A stretch of 64,000 nucleotides of DNA from Acanthopleura granulata (Eukaryota > Mollusca > Polyplacophora > Chitonida > Chitonidae), in NCBI GenBank assembly GCA_016165875.1, contig JABBOT010000004.1, positions 18,787,672 through 18,851,671 of the forward strand, in the 5' to 3' direction. Of the stretch, positions 1 to 12,504 are shown in pieces. Each line of letters opens with the position of its first letter. Position 1 is the first letter of the stretch. A program made the position numbers and the translations under genes. The notes below the pieces were generated by a model that was not told the origin of the DNA, made no database searches, and saw nothing but the letters and a program-made list of their open reading frames with translations.

Positions 1-1890
1 GTGTTGTTCATCGAAAATCCTTTGAACAAAAGTGTTCCCTTCATATTTTATTATTTCTGCCACTTTCTATTGTGACCATAGTGGGAGTTTCGAAATATGC
101 AATTCATAATAAGAGCATATATATACATATATATAATGCCCTTGAGGTTAGTCTTAAGTATAGAAAACCTGCTGACGTAGGTGATTGTACACAACCACAT
201 GAGTACGTGACTTAACTAAACGTTTTGTTTACAAAGATCGTTTCTAACCTGAAGACGTACAGAAAACGAATGTTCTAAACGTGGCTTGCAATACTCTGAA
301 ACGTGCCAAATAATGACGATTATGGATGACTCAGCAATTGACTGCAACTTACTATTCTATCATGATATGTATACAAACGACGGAAAAGATAGAGACAAGT
401 ATGTAGGGAAAGAATCTAAAGCCAATAATATACAGATTTACCTTCAATGAATCCACTCCACTTGCACGAAAATACAGCAGTTAAAAATGGTTAACATTTC
501 TCCACACACTTTTCGTTTCGGTTTTAGAGATTTACAGATTAAAATAAACGAGAGATGAGCTTTAAAGCTGATTAATAACGCCTACCAACGACATACCACT
601 TACACTTTTGATTAATGTTGTAAGTGTTGGTTTATCTGGAGCTTTAGCTTTACATTTAACTCAGAATTCTTTAGTCCGAAAACAGGTAACCTATGACATT
701 TAAAATGGCCAAAGTCACTTCGCCACATTCGCCACGTAGTATATGCCCAGCAAGTGTTTCACGTGATATGACTTGAACTTTGGCGAGTCACGTAATTTAA
801 AGGTGTGAAAATAATACGGTGAATCTTAAGCCGACAAAATTTTTATTATATCAAGTAATTAAATTTAATATTTTAATCGGTTATGTTAATCGTTGCCATA
901 ATCAGGTTTCTTAGACGAAGCTCGGTACCATTCGCCCACAATGCACATAAGTATCTCCATGGCTGGTAATTACTCGCCTCCTTTGGCGGACCTATGCAGT
1001 AAGTAATCTTTTGATCCTTTCCAGGCGACGTACTGATGACCTCGTGTCAATTTACCTCAGTTAAGGTATATTCTAACTGTTTTTGTAAGTGTTTAAGAAA
1101 TAACAACTCAATATCACCAGGCTTAAGCAGAATTAAGTAGGGAAAAGCAGAGTGATGTTAGATGCAATTTAGTAGACGTCACTGGTCTACTGTTACTGAA
1201 AGTACTGTGTTGTCATCACATTTAATACATGTATACACAAAACTGATACCTGCTGCTTTCTTAAATGTTGCTTTATTTCCTTCGTTTCTTTTGAAAATTA
1301 GGTTGTTTTGGAATCGGTCCTCCGACTGTCGACGAAATGTTGGATTTGACGCTTAGATTTAAGAAATATAGCTAAATTTTTGCAGTTATATGCTTTAATT
1401 ATTCTATATCCTGCAGCCTTCGTCCTCAAACAGAAGGCACGCATGCAGACGCGCTTTCGACGAATTAGACTTTTGTATTTAAATATCTCAACAATACATT
1501 TCTAGTAAGCTTGACATCTTGTGCATCTTGTACTTAGGGTTATTGTTATGTTATGTTAGATAGTCGCCATCTGCCCTTTGCTTTCATGAACATTCCTTGT
1601 GTCTTTCTCCCATCGCTGAAAAATGTTAATGCTTCTCTACACGAATCCGTTCTGAATTATGATTTCTTATACATTCTCAGTTCTTTTGTGGTTTATGCTG
1701 AGAGCTTTGTGTTTGAAAGTGATCTTGGAGATTATTAACCCGGAATGTCCAATATTTTCTAGACACGAGGACGGTGGAAATCGTGCGCGATTGGTAGTCC
1801 TCGTCCTGCGGGTCTCGATCCGCTTACATATAAAATTGTTGTATACAGCCATTTTCTTACGTCGTAGTCAAGACTCTTTCTCTTATAAGA
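1..1890. other. Gene-free stretch
   Basis: No open frame here looks coding and I see no exon with convincing splice sites. It is AT-rich non-coding DNA with a short TA-rich run near 115-138. Confidence 0.5.
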
Positions 1891-1891
1891 A

Positions 1892-1990
1892 GGCGGGGAG
1901 CATTGTGGTGGGAGAAGTGTCTTCCCACACACCTTCCCACGTACACCAGCATGAGCTAGACTTGAACTCACAGCGACCGCATTGCAACGA
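1892..1990 (-). repeat. tRNA-headed SINE fragment
   Basis: Read on the minus strand this segment has the RNA polymerase III B-box-like GAGTTCAAGTCTAGCTCATG, followed by a 'GCTGGTGTACGTGGGAAGG' stretch. The same head occurs on the plus strand near 27000-27060. It is a short, old copy of a tRNA-derived SINE without its tail. Confidence 0.6.
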
Positions 1991-3013
1991 TTTTCACCAA
2001 GATGTATAAATACAAGACATCAACATAAACGAACATCCTGCCGTTACCTAAAAGGCTAGTTATGCACTGCCACATATAATCCTGATTGATGAGCTAAACT
2101 CAAGTTAATGAGGAAAGCTTTTTTCCCAACCTGAGGGCAATCCTCGTGGTCTCTATCAGAATTTGTGGTATGTGGGCTGTACGTCACACATTCAGGGTCG
2201 GCAATATTACAACTGTTTTCTTTATGTACTGATGTGATGTCTTATCTGGACAAAACCCTGCACATCGGACATAGATCAACGCCATATTGATGTGAACAAT
2301 AACAACGCCTTCCTTTGATCTACTGTTTATTCAGGGTACGTTTCATTGTTCACTGAACTGTTGTAAATCTAATAAATTATATGTTTGAAATGAGGTGATA
2401 CCGTATAGTTAGTAACATTGCACAGGCATTCCACAACAAAAAGGATATAGCCTAAAATGGCGGTTGTCCGTATTGCATCATTCAAAACTGATACCTGTTT
2501 CTCTGTTATGGGTATACCACATAATTATTTGCAATTTACGTGGTCTTTTTATCTACTGCTTTGGGTAATGTTGTTTTTAGTTGTTTTGGAAATAGGTCTT
2601 GCAGTTATAGACATGGATGAACCTTCGTGGTTTACGATTGGTACAGAAATGTCACACATCAAATACCTAAACAGAAATCAATATTTATTTGGTGTTTTAC
2701 AATGTGCGGAAGAAAATTTTATTTATAACACGCAACCATTAAATCCTTTAAAATAACACAGAATAATGTTATACTTTCCCTACACGATACATAGTACATT
2801 AAGAACATATCAAAACACTAATAAGTGTCTATCTGTGATGACTTATATTAATGACGAAACATCTCATTTTATACAACTATCAGAGTATAAGCGCCGAAAT
2901 TAAACGATCACCAGATAATAGTCATTCAGGAAAGGAAGATCCCGAAAGAATATAAACAATGGTGTAAGCAGTATAATCACCGGGATGCTGCCCCCCGCCC
3001 ACACACACCTTTT

Positions 3014-3015
<2 letters not shown>

Positions 3016-3053
<38 letters not shown>
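3016..3053. repeat. CT microsatellite
   Basis: Nearly pure (CT)n run of about 38 bp, preceded by a CA/C-rich stretch. Confidence 0.95.
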
Positions 3054-3056
<3 letters not shown>

Positions 3057-3775
3057 TGTGGCAATGATCACCAAGCTTTGCATTACAAAGTTTGAAATCA
3101 AACAACAGGGTCAATTAAAGACGTTGCTTAAACACGATGACTCACACCTGCAGGATCATGACTTTTCGTGTCGCAGACCGTTATATTATGTAGTCTTTAG
3201 TCTATACTCGTATTTACATATATCGTACCTGTATAATTAAGGGATTTTTGATTTTCCAGCTGTTTTATTTCACGCGCTGTGCAGTCTTTAATCTACACTG
3301 AAAGCATATAAACACGTCCCCTGTAAAGCTAACCGGAAAGAATGCTGGGGGAACAGCTATAAACGTGTGTGATTAGGAGTGTGTTGGTTGGAGGTCCATG
3401 TGACTACAGGCATATATTTGAGCATCATTAAAACTTTTAGGATAAAGCGTGGGTGATCGAAGGAGATGTACTGCTTGTTTTTTGTTGTTGTTGTTTTCCC
3501 CAACTTCCATCAAGAAGGTTATATTTTATTTGCCTGTCAGCGACTTTCCGAAAAAGCTATGAATATACTGGGATGAAATTGTGAGCACCAGAGCAAATTA
3601 TCGTGGTGAATTTAGGAATTCTTTGAACGGGTTTTCGCCATTAGATATAGGAAAGAAATGTAAAGTATTGCTATTTTGTATAGTGCAGCATTTTAAACGT
3701 TTACCTCGGGAGAACCTGTGCCTTTGCAATGTCGCCATGTTATTGTTTATCAAATGTGATGACTTGACAGCATTT

Positions 3776-3960
3776 TGAGTAATTCTAGATCAGTAAGGTG
3801 TAATAAATGACAATTAAATTCAGTACAATTCCTTTTATCTAATACCATCTGGGCTATGGTGCTGAGTGCTGTAAAAGTTGCAACTTGTTAACCATTTACA
3901 TTGATAGAAACCTCAGCTGAGGCATGTTGACAACAGGCAGTATTTTGGAGTTTAAGATGG
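3776..3960 (+). repeat. Dispersed repeat family R1, copy 1
   Basis: Starts with TGAGTAATTCTAGATCA and runs through 'CTCAGCTGAGG' to a 'GGCAGTATTTTGGAG' end. A longer copy with the same start lies at 28013-28270 and a partial one at 5619-5740. It has no coding capacity. It is probably an old non-autonomous transposon or LINE tail. Confidence 0.5.
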
Positions 3961-3999
3961 CCACTTGCAAGCTATTACATAAATGCCGCTGCTTTGATT

Positions 4000-5600
4000 C
4001 CACTCCCAATACTGTTGTCTTTTAGACTGAATTACAACAAACAATACTATCTCCTTATCTATGTGTACAATCGACTTCATGTCACTGTCCGCAATTAACT
4101 CATCCAGCCATCTTTCAGACATTTGCCAAATAACGAAGCTTAAAGTCTTTATGCGATTATTGACTCAGAACTTCACAAATTCAAGCACATCCCATCAACA
4201 TTATTATGCCAAATAAACAACGTCGTCACGATGAAAGAAGATATAGTGAACTTGTTTTCATTTCAAACTGGGACTGTTCCTATCAAATTTCTGAACTCCA
4301 TAGTGATGAAGTGGAAATAGGAAATTTCAACGAGGTGATCGCAACAGAAGCCAAAGCCGTTCGGATAATGATTTCGTTTTTAACATGTTTCTTTATAATC
4401 AACTAGGTTCCTATTCAAAGTGGGCCTGTTTCGATCAATTTTCTTTTTTAGATTTAATGATGTGAACATAATACCAGTCGATACGTTTATACACAGGATT
4501 GATGTGAATTCGGTCCTTTCCAAACCGGGGAGGTGTTATCAAATTTCTTGTTTCTTTAGCATTTGAGTGAATATAGGCAGTTTCAATAAAATTATTACAC
4601 TGGGATTCCATTTTTAATATTTGGATGTATGGGAATAAAACTACTTCCTATTAAAACCAGTTTTTCACATACAAAGCTTTTAAATCCACCCATGGTTTGC
4701 GTGTGTCAGACGCACTTGTCAATTCTGAAAACTTTGATTTGATACTGGGCGCAGAAACTGTCAACTGACAACTGTCTCAATATCTGTGACAGTGTGTGGG
4801 TAACCTAGATCTGCATGTTGTGGTTCCTTGACAACAGACACCTGCTGGTTTACACATAGGTCACAAGCTTCCTGTGTGTCACACCATTGTTGTAATTATT
4901 TTTCACGAATCCACACTTGAAATTGTTACGTAACACTTCAACTGCGTGTCTTTAATGTATCGGTGATGCCTGTGGGCTTGTAAATGACATTTAGCTGTTA
5001 CAGGCCATATTTAATAAAACTGTCCCAGAAACAATTCGTCGATAATTCGAAGCCAAATAATGTTGCTTGGCAAGCCGTCAGCTGTTCGAATGAGCTATTG
5101 ATGCAGGATGTTTTCGGGGATTACAATGTTAAACCATGGCAGAAAACAAACCTACACAGCGCGAACTTCATATGGCTATCCTTCAAGTAAGATTACACGA
5201 TAAATGTTGCATGTTAACCAGCGCTTTCATATGTTGGTGAAGGAAGTGTGACCACGATGTCTCCCACCCCACTAAGAACACAAAGGAACAAAAAATGTGT
5301 ATTGTTGAAAAATGATCCACGGCAGTTGACAATGGTTTATTGTTTCGCGCCTCATGGATTATTATGAACGAATCAACAGTTATTTATGTTTTAACCATTA
5401 CAGAAAAATAGAGGTAAGAAGACAACCACTCCTACTTGAACTGTCGAGAATTGCTTGTATATTTGTTGATTTCTCAGCACCTTGTATTGAAGTCAAATAA
5501 ATCACATTGCAATATCTTCATACACCGCGATTATAGACCTGTGACGTTTAGTATATTGCAATGATCATCATTGTAATTTTATACCTCATTAATCCTGCTT
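4000..5600. other. Gene-free stretch
   Basis: Short open frames (for example 4206-4406 and 4984-5190) lack domains, splice context or base composition to support them. I see nothing else here. Confidence 0.4.
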
Positions 5601-5618
5601 AAGCCATAGTACTAGGGG

Positions 5619-5740
5619 TGTGTAAGTTGCTACTTCTTAAACACTTAGATGAACAGTTTGAATACAATCTTAATTGAGGTAAACTGACAAGAGGCCGGAT
5701 TTCAGCGGTAACGTCTGATTATCTCAGTAGTATAAGCGGT
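5619..5740 (+). repeat. Dispersed repeat family R1, copy 2
   Basis: Shares TGTAAGTT..CTTCTTAAACACTTA and AAGAGGCCGGATTTCA blocks, in the same order and spacing, with the copy at 28013-28270. Confidence 0.6.
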
Positions 5741-5836
5741 TGCTTACGAGTAGCCTGCCTATCTTTTAACCTGACCGGAGCTTGAAAAAATTGAGGAGTG
5801 TTGGGGGTTGGTACACGTCATAGGGTATGAGGTCAC

Positions 5837-5857
5837 GTGTGTGTGTGTGTGTGTGTG
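5837..5857. repeat. GT microsatellite
   Basis: (GT)n run of about 21 bp, directly followed by a TGACGTCA palindrome. Confidence 0.9.
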
Positions 5858-5858
5858 A

Positions 5859-5993
5859 CGTCACGAACGTTGGAAGTAATAATGTTCGAGTCGCGAGGTT
5901 GGAGAGCTGCCAGGATCGGTGTTGAACACCGGGTGTGATGAAATTCTGTTTTCGTGCCCAACATCACGAACGCTGGACGTAATAACGTTCGAG
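5859..5993 (+). repeat. Pair of 32-bp direct repeats
   Basis: A 32-bp segment with CACGAACGTTGGAAGTAATA recurs about 103 bp later as CACGAACGCTGGACGTAATA. Both end in GTTCGAG. Confidence 0.7.
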
Positions 5994-6739
5994 AGAATAG
6001 TTTAAAAGTATATAAAGTTGGACAGGTCGTCATTATAGTATGTTTGCTGCTTAATACACACGCTGGGCCGGTTGACTGGAGGTAGAAGCTGGTATTTACG
6101 TCTGATTTGTGTCGGGCTGTGTTCAAGCGCCTTTGGAACCCAGATCGTCACAAGCATGAAGTTCACCAGTCTGGAAGATCGTATATTTGTAAAGACTTTG
6201 ATAAGCAGTTTAGTCGTATATCAACATAAAACGGCAGCGTCGGATGCAGCAAGGAGAGCGTCATATGGATCGGGAAATAACTTTTGTGATTAAATAAATT
6301 TTTTTTCACACTGTTGTTAGCACACATTTATAGAATAGTGTGTAGTGTTATTTTATATGATAAGTTAATTGTGTTTTTTTATTAGTGAATGGAAGGGGGT
6401 GATCTTTGTTTAGTTATATGATGTCATGCCGTGTGACGTCGTGACAATCACAGACATACATAACAAAGATATACATAAAGACATATATCCATTGGTGTAG
6501 GTTTCAGGTAGCTGGCATTGTCAATTGCACAATATAGACCAGCTATGTGATGCACAGTTATAATACACAATGTGGATACAGATAGAATAGCGTACGAGAC
6601 AGTGGGGTGAACTTTTCCGCTTGATCCTTCTGGAGTGTTCACATTGTCCACCGTGCACTAAATGATGGGATGAATAGTCACAAATTTTAATACACTGTGA
6701 ATACTAGCCATCACTTGGTGTACAGTAGATTGGGGTTGG

Positions 6740-6870
6740 TGACGTTAGGCGTAAACAAATAGACAATCACAAAAAAATAACAATACATACATATATATAG
6801 TGCTCAGATTTTGGAAAGCTCTTCCGACCGAGTGGGGTGGCCTTGACAAAGGTGGTTGGGAAGGTTTGTT
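6740..6870 (+). repeat. Left terminal repeat, outermost partial unit
   Basis: Contains GACAATCACA..ATATATAGTGCTCAGATTTT, the same block seen in the other terminal-repeat units at 7860-7930 and, inverted, at 18700-18770 and 19735-19780. It is the most diverged copy. Confidence 0.6.
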
Positions 6871-7165
6871 TTTTTTCCTTTGTCTTCTTTTTCTTCTTAT
6901 TTTGGAGGTAGTTTTTGGAGTGTTTATACTCCAACAGGGCATTTAAAAGTCTCGCATGGGTTTTGTGCATGAGTTCATCCACTTCTTCCATTTGTCATCT
7001 GGCTAGTTTTCCATACTCCAGCTCACTCTTGAGTATCTCTCGGTCCAAGGCTTTCCTCTATTTTGAGTAAGCTTCGGCGTAATGATTCTGTTCATTCTTT
7101 TCATCAATAGGACGGGCCATATTGGCAGTGCATCTGTATGGGGGTCGCCTGTATGTCCTCACATC
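6767..7165 (-). pseudogene. Broken coiled-coil-like protein in the left end
   Basis: One minus-strand frame runs from about 7165, with an ATG at 7120, to a stop at 6767. It is interrupted by two in-frame stops, a TAG after ..EAYSK and a TGA after ..YGKLAR. The conceptual protein is rich in E, K, L and Q, ends in a lysine-rich run and looks helical. I recognise no family. It sits between two terminal-repeat units and points outward. The continuous frame across both stops suggests a once-functional gene rather than chance. Confidence 0.4.
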
Positions 7166-7205
7166 CTCGTAGTCGTATTATCATCTTGAAGAGCTGGTCC
7201 ATAAC

Positions 7206-7232
7206 CTCTCTTTCTCTCTCTCTCTCTCTCTC
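7206..7232. repeat. CT microsatellite
   Basis: (TC)n run of about 27 bp inside the left end of the Polinton. Confidence 0.9.
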
Positions 7233-7283
7233 GCCGTGAAATCAACTCCTTCAGAAATTTGGTGGAGTGAGTGGGGTTTTTGG

Positions 7284-7625
7284 CGAATGCTTGGCCTTTT
7301 TATACAAATCGGATGGCTTGAAAAGGCGAAGAGTGCGGACGAAAGTGAAAAGAAATTCCACGGTTCTGATTGGTTGATAGCAGTCATAATGTGAGCAGGC
7401 TTAGGAACTTTCCATCCTTGTGCTTTACAGCGTGTAATCAGCTTGCAAATTATATGTAGATATATAGATTAAAATTAATAAAATATATACGTGCCTATAG
7501 AGACAGACATGAGCTTTCAGCATGTTTCTTAAAAATGGAAGTGTTGCATTTATATTATACCAAAAAGTACACGTGTAGTTGTGGGAGTTTTATCTGTGGT
7601 TTCTTTTTGTACAGAAATATAAGAA
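7284..7625 (+). repeat. Left inverted terminal repeat, block 1
   Basis: Matches the reverse complement of 20302-20627 over almost its whole length, with small indels. Landmarks are TATACAAATCGGA, a CCAAT-box-like CTGATTGGTTGATAGC, AAATTATATGTAGATAT, and GTGGTTTCTTTTTGTACAGA at the inner end. Each is found inverted on the right. Confidence 0.9.
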
Positions 7626-7995
7626 TACAATATGGATTTAAAATCTTAAAGGCATAAAAACACAAGTGTTTTATATCCATACGAAATACACACGTATACC
7701 TTTGCCGTATGCAGACTGTAAGAGAGCGGACCAAATTCTACGGTTGTGATTGGTTGATGGCGCTCATATTGTGGACACGGTTGTGAACTTTTGAATCCCT
7801 GTGGTTCGCTAGCATAGCAATTCACTAGCAAGAATGTGAGGGCTGATCTTGGTTTGTTATACATAAAATGGACAATTACAGAACTTAAACGGGACATACA
7901 TAAACCATATATTGTGCTCAGATTTGAAAAAAGTTCTTTCGGGAAGAAATTGGTTGGCCCTGAAAAGGGCCGTTGGAATGGGTTGTCGTCCTAAG
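7590..7995 (+). repeat. Left inverted terminal repeat, block 2
   Basis: Matches the reverse complement of 18645-19140: TTTTGTACAGAAA, GATTGGTTGATGG, GAATGTGAGGGCTGATCTTG, GTGCTCAG and GAAAAGGGCCGTTGG occur in the same order. It repeats the promoter-like part of block 1, so the left end is an array of related units and not one simple repeat. Confidence 0.88.
7833..7994 (+). CDS. Short ORF inside the left terminal repeat
   Basis: A 53-codon open stretch (NVRADLGL..YIVLRFEKSS..GPEKGRW..LSS) ends in TAA. The inverted copy at 18586-18843 keeps the same frame across the whole stretch, including one difference of exactly three bases, and roughly two thirds of the residues are identical. The part upstream of the shared stretch is not open here (a TGA follows AACTTT), so this copy has no clear start and may be a fragment. 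The function is unknown and I recognise no family. Its position just downstream of a CCAAT-box-like segment suggests the unit was once promoter plus small gene. Confidence 0.35.
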   Translation, partial: NVRADLGLLYIKWTITELKRDIHKPYIVLRFEKSSFGKKLVGPEKGRWNGLSS

Positions 7996-7999
7996 ACTC

Positions 8000-9130
8000 A
8001 CTGCTGCTACATCTCGGGCTGGTTTAATTTTCCATCTCCCCGCTGTGCTGCTGCTGGGGCTGGTCATGTGGGAATGGCCGTCCCGCCATCAGGGATTTCC
8101 TCTTCCTGTATTTGCGTGATGTAATTGTATTTAAATGCCTCTTCATACCCACCCACCCCCCCACAGGCTTTGTCGTATTCCATCGCACGCTGTTCTAATT
8201 TGTCTGCCATGTTGATGCGTGTAGCTCAGAGTGAGTGAGTTTGTCAATGCCGGGGGTTTTTTTTCATCCATTTCAGCCGGCTTGATCGGGGTTCTGCTAT
8301 TTTTGGAAGCGTGCCAACGAGCGTGGACTTTAAAAATCGATAATCACGCATAATATATAGCCTTGGACTGCACCAAGCGCGACTCTTGGGAGAAAACAGA
8401 ATCACGTGATGCAGGCCTTCGACTACTAGGAGACTTCAATCCCTGCATTTACAGTGTGTCGGTTTTCTGGCTATGTGTAAGATTAATTCAAAATACACAC
8501 ACACACACACATATATATAGACTTTTAAGCCTACATGTAAACATAAAGGACATAAAAAATCTAAGTGTTTATATATATAACAGAACTTAGTTACGATATA
8601 CAGAACACAAAGATATTGATCGATAACACGTAACGTAAAAAATACGTGACTGTGGGGAAAATGTAGTGCTTCTATTAGAAAGAATCTGTCGACAGGGTGC
8701 TCTTTTTACAAGGTCTGTGATCAGGTTAGGTCGGATGGTCGGATGTTTTCGTGCGTGGTCAAGTACCTAGGTATGGGTCACACGACGGTAGAAATCCCCG
8801 AGGGATTCATAGCTACTTCGAAGGGGCTGGTGTTGGAATTTTCGCATCGTAGCTCGCTGTAAATTACCCCTGCGAACCGTCTTCATCTTCTTCATTTGTT
8901 TTTAGCGTATTTCCTTGATCGTTTTCTCTTCTTTTTCTTGAGAGGAATGACGTCTATTCTCACTCGCACTCTGGGTTAAACTGATATGATATACGATTTA
9001 TATCATATTATTATCATCATATTTTATAAAGTACACACTGCAAACTATAAAACAGTTGCATATGCCGATATGAGTTGTACCCCTTGAAACGCCCAGTGTG
9101 GGTTAAACTTCTGCATTATATGGTTTGTTT
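8000..9130. other. Non-coding stretch between left repeat and polymerase
   Basis: Holds a CA/TA microsatellite (about 8492-8520), a pyrimidine-rich run near 8883-8940 and an AT-rich palindromic patch around 8985-9020. It may contain the polymerase promoter, but no specific site can be supported. Confidence 0.4.
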
Positions 9131-9135
9131 ATGAT

Positions 9136-12100
9136 TTGTTTGTTATGCATGTGCAGCCCATTTCACAGACTGGAGGTCGTGTAACTGGTTCAACGTCAGG
9201 GACTCAGTCTCCTGTTGAATGTGAGTACTCCAAGGCTGCTTCATTATCTCTACCTGTTTCCCAACCCTTCTCACCCGAGGCTGTGTTTAGTCCGCTGGGC
9301 TCGCATAGCAGCGCGGTTGATCAGGGTGCATCTGAGAGCACCTCCTTCGGTAATCTATAGGGATTGGCTTAAATGCAAATACTGATCCGTTTCAATCGGA
9401 CCCATCACACCGCCTTATGGTGGGTTATCTACGGACCCGGCATTATGGAACGTATATCACTGGAGGGCTAACCGCCAACAATTTCATCGCCATACCTTTG
9501 CAAGATACGTATAATTTCCTAATCGTGGGACTCTATCTTTTAGCTACGTACCTAGAACAAATGTTTCTCGACCAGCCTTCAGCTTTTCGTGTCAACGTAG
9601 CTTATGGTTTTATTTTGCGTCACCAGGATACGGACCACCTGCGTTATTTCTACATCAGTACCAACACTCGAATGCTTCCCCAATGCCGATATATTCAGAT
9701 CTACAAGGATATGTGTACACTTAACGGTGATTTGTTATCTATGGACCCAGTGCATTGGGTCCGTCAACAACGCCGAAATATCAAATGGTTGGTAGAGACT
9801 GTCACAGATGTTACGTTTATTGTTCATAAACCGCCTACTACCCACACTGGTAAGTAAATCAGGTAAGTTATTCCATGCATAGTCAGGTAAGTCTACTGGT
9901 GCGCCAGTATTTACGAATTTACTTGGAGGCTAAAAGTATGGAAGATTGATATTTCCGGGTATTCCTCTCAGTCAACTGCCTTTTATCGAGAGACTATTCG
10001 ACGTAAATATTTTTGTGTATGAACTGATCCTATCTGAGAAAAGCGTGTACGCTGAGATTCTTTACCGTTCCACCAGGCGATACGGTACTACTTTGACTCA
10101 ATCTATACAAGAAGCATTTTAATGAGGCGAAATTCTACGCCCGTTCTTTTATGTGCAGGGCTTGCCATAATGTGTTTCCCCGCCAATGGGAGTTAAAACG
10201 CCATGCTCGGACCTGTGGTGTTCAACGGGTGTACGTTACATTTAAAAACAAACTCACTGTTTTCGAGGAGTTAGCCGACGAAGGCATTATTGATGTTGCT
10301 GAAGAGAACAGGTATTTTCCTTACCGAGTATGCTTTGATTTTGAAGCTTATCTCCAAAAATTAGAACCTACCACTGCTCACTGCAGCCAAGACACAGAAT
10401 GGACAGCCCGCCATATTCCCATGAACGTGTTTGTTAATAGCAACTTTCCTGGATATGAGAGCCCCATGTGTTTCGTATGAACGGGTGATCCTCACGCTTT
10501 TGTCGAAACTATGATGACATATTTCACCGAGATCAGAGAATCCAATTTTAAGGTGCAGTGTGAATATTACCAGCACGTGCAAGACGGCTTGGACGAGCGC
10601 ATAGCCATGTCCGCGCTACTTGACTTCACGTGTAAAACGAAAAAGAAATCTTACACAGAAAAACTCAAGGAGTGGCTTTTAACTTACCTGATTGAACTTC
10701 CTGTCTTGGGTTTTAACTGTGGGAAATATGATTTTAATTTAATAAAGCAAAGGCTGTATATGTACTTGGCGAAAATCGGAGGATTGAAATACGATTAAAA
10801 TCAAGCGGAATGGCGATTACATGAGTGTGTCTAAAGGTCACCTGAAATTTTTAGACGTGTGAAATTATTTGGCACCGATTTATAGTTATGGTAAGTGGAT
10901 CAAAGCTTATGATTGTCAGGTAATCAAAGGGCGGTTTTGTTACACTTACATGGACAGTTTAGAGGGTGTAGATAAAACAACTCTGCCGCCTCGTGAGCTT
11001 ATCCACAACGACTTACGCCAGGAGACGTGTTCTGAAGAACACTACCAAACCTTGAAGGATGAGGACACTTCGAGATTTTTTGATCTGAGGCTTTGGGAAA
11101 GATGTCAGCGTTTTATCAAACCATGCGCGTGGATATTTTCAAAGGCTGTATTAGTATTCCAGGGCTGACTTTACGTTACCTGTTTGAAAATCTGCCTACT
11201 TACTTCTCCTTAATAGGCGTAGCGGACAAAGATCTCCATCAATGCTTCAGAGCTAATATTGTCGGCGGGCCGAGTATTATATTCCATCGCTATCACGAGA
11301 AGGGGGTGACAGGTAATCGGGGTGGGAAATTGTGCCAGGCTATTGTCCGCTTTGACAGTTAGCCTGCTTGGCGTTGACGATGCCGGCTGGACATTATATC
11401 CCTTGGCTTCCTGTTGAAGGTGACATGTCACCTGTAACATTCCGTCCTAAGGAATCGAAACCATTCCGACTATCCGAACAGTGTTTAGACTGGTAGGCAG
11501 CTGAGCTGGGGGTGAACATCCGGCACCGCCTTAGTGACACCGAAAAGGGAATTGGGGACTGGCAACTCCCTGTTGATGGCTTTGCTCTGGTGGAGGGCAG
11601 ACGTACTATTTTCCAGGGAAAGTATTATTATGTCAGATATATATAAAATAATTATACATGTATGAAAAGATTTGGAGAGTCTAGCACTGTAATATATATT
11701 ATAAAGACCTCTGTATATATAGCGTGTGTTCGAATCCTGAGATGGTAACTGAATTTTTTTTTGTTACAATCTTCACGCTCTATACTCATGTACATATGCT
11801 GATCTCGTTGCAGTTCCAGGACTGTTACTGGTATTTCCACGGGTGTCAACTCAACTATACTATAACCGGAGAGCTCCGTTATAACACAAAGAGAGGTCTT
11901 ACGCCCGAGGAGCCTCAAAACGAAACGAATACTCAGCGAACCTACTTCGAACTTGGGAGATTCGCTGTCACAGAGATGTGACAATGTGAGTTCATTCGTC
12001 TCAAGCAAACTAACCCTTCTCTTCAGGCATTTCTACGACATTACTACACCCGTCTTCCGTCCCTTCTCACTCAAAACCAATTATTAAAATCAGTTCTTCA

Positions 12101-12504
12101 GCAGCGACTGTATGGCTTTGTGGAATGTGCCATTCATGTGCCCCAAGAATTATTAACAACTTTTGCTGACAGTCCACCTATATTTAAAAACACAGATGTC
12201 ACCCTAGACGATAATGGGTCAGCTATGGGGGAATTTGCCAATGCCAATCATAACCTAGCCCGGTCGGGTGTTAATAAGCAGTATGTGTGGATCGAAAATT
12301 TTCTTGGGGACGCCTCTGCTGAGTTGGTATTTGGCTCACGGACTTGTTATGACTCGAGTGTATCAGGTCGTTCAGTATACACCTCAAGCCCGCTTTCGTT
12401 GCTTTCCCGATCGTGTGACTCAGGCGAGGCGTCAAGGTGATGTAGATCCTAGCAAGGCGTTAATAGGTGAGACCATGCAAGCTGTTGGGAAATTCTGTAA
12501 CTAA
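9136..12504 (+). pseudogene. Polinton family B DNA polymerase, frameshifted and truncated
   Basis: Would replicate the element by protein-primed synthesis. Pieces in successive frames follow the family order. The N-terminal part (9417-9857) has VNVAYGFILR and NIKWLVETVTDVTF blocks. A Cys/His zinc-finger-like CRACHNVFPRQW..HARTC (10151 on) leads into the exonuclease motif FDFEAYL near 10340. A second exonuclease-region block, LGFNCGKYDFNLIK, is near 10710. After that come GGPSIIFHRYH (about 11265), the degenerate FQDCYWYFHGC block (about 11815), ECAIHVP..PPIFKN (about 12125-12195) and LSWYLAHGL..QVVQYTPQ..DPSKALIGETM (about 12310-12480). It ends in a stop right after GKFCN, where family members continue into the NSxYG and DTDS catalytic motifs. 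There are at least five frame changes or stops. The polymerase cannot be active. Confidence 0.9.

Noticed and set aside
2457..2756. 99-codon frame with a hydrophobic segment
   Set aside because: No family, no splice context and AT-rich low-complexity composition; could not be supported as a gene.
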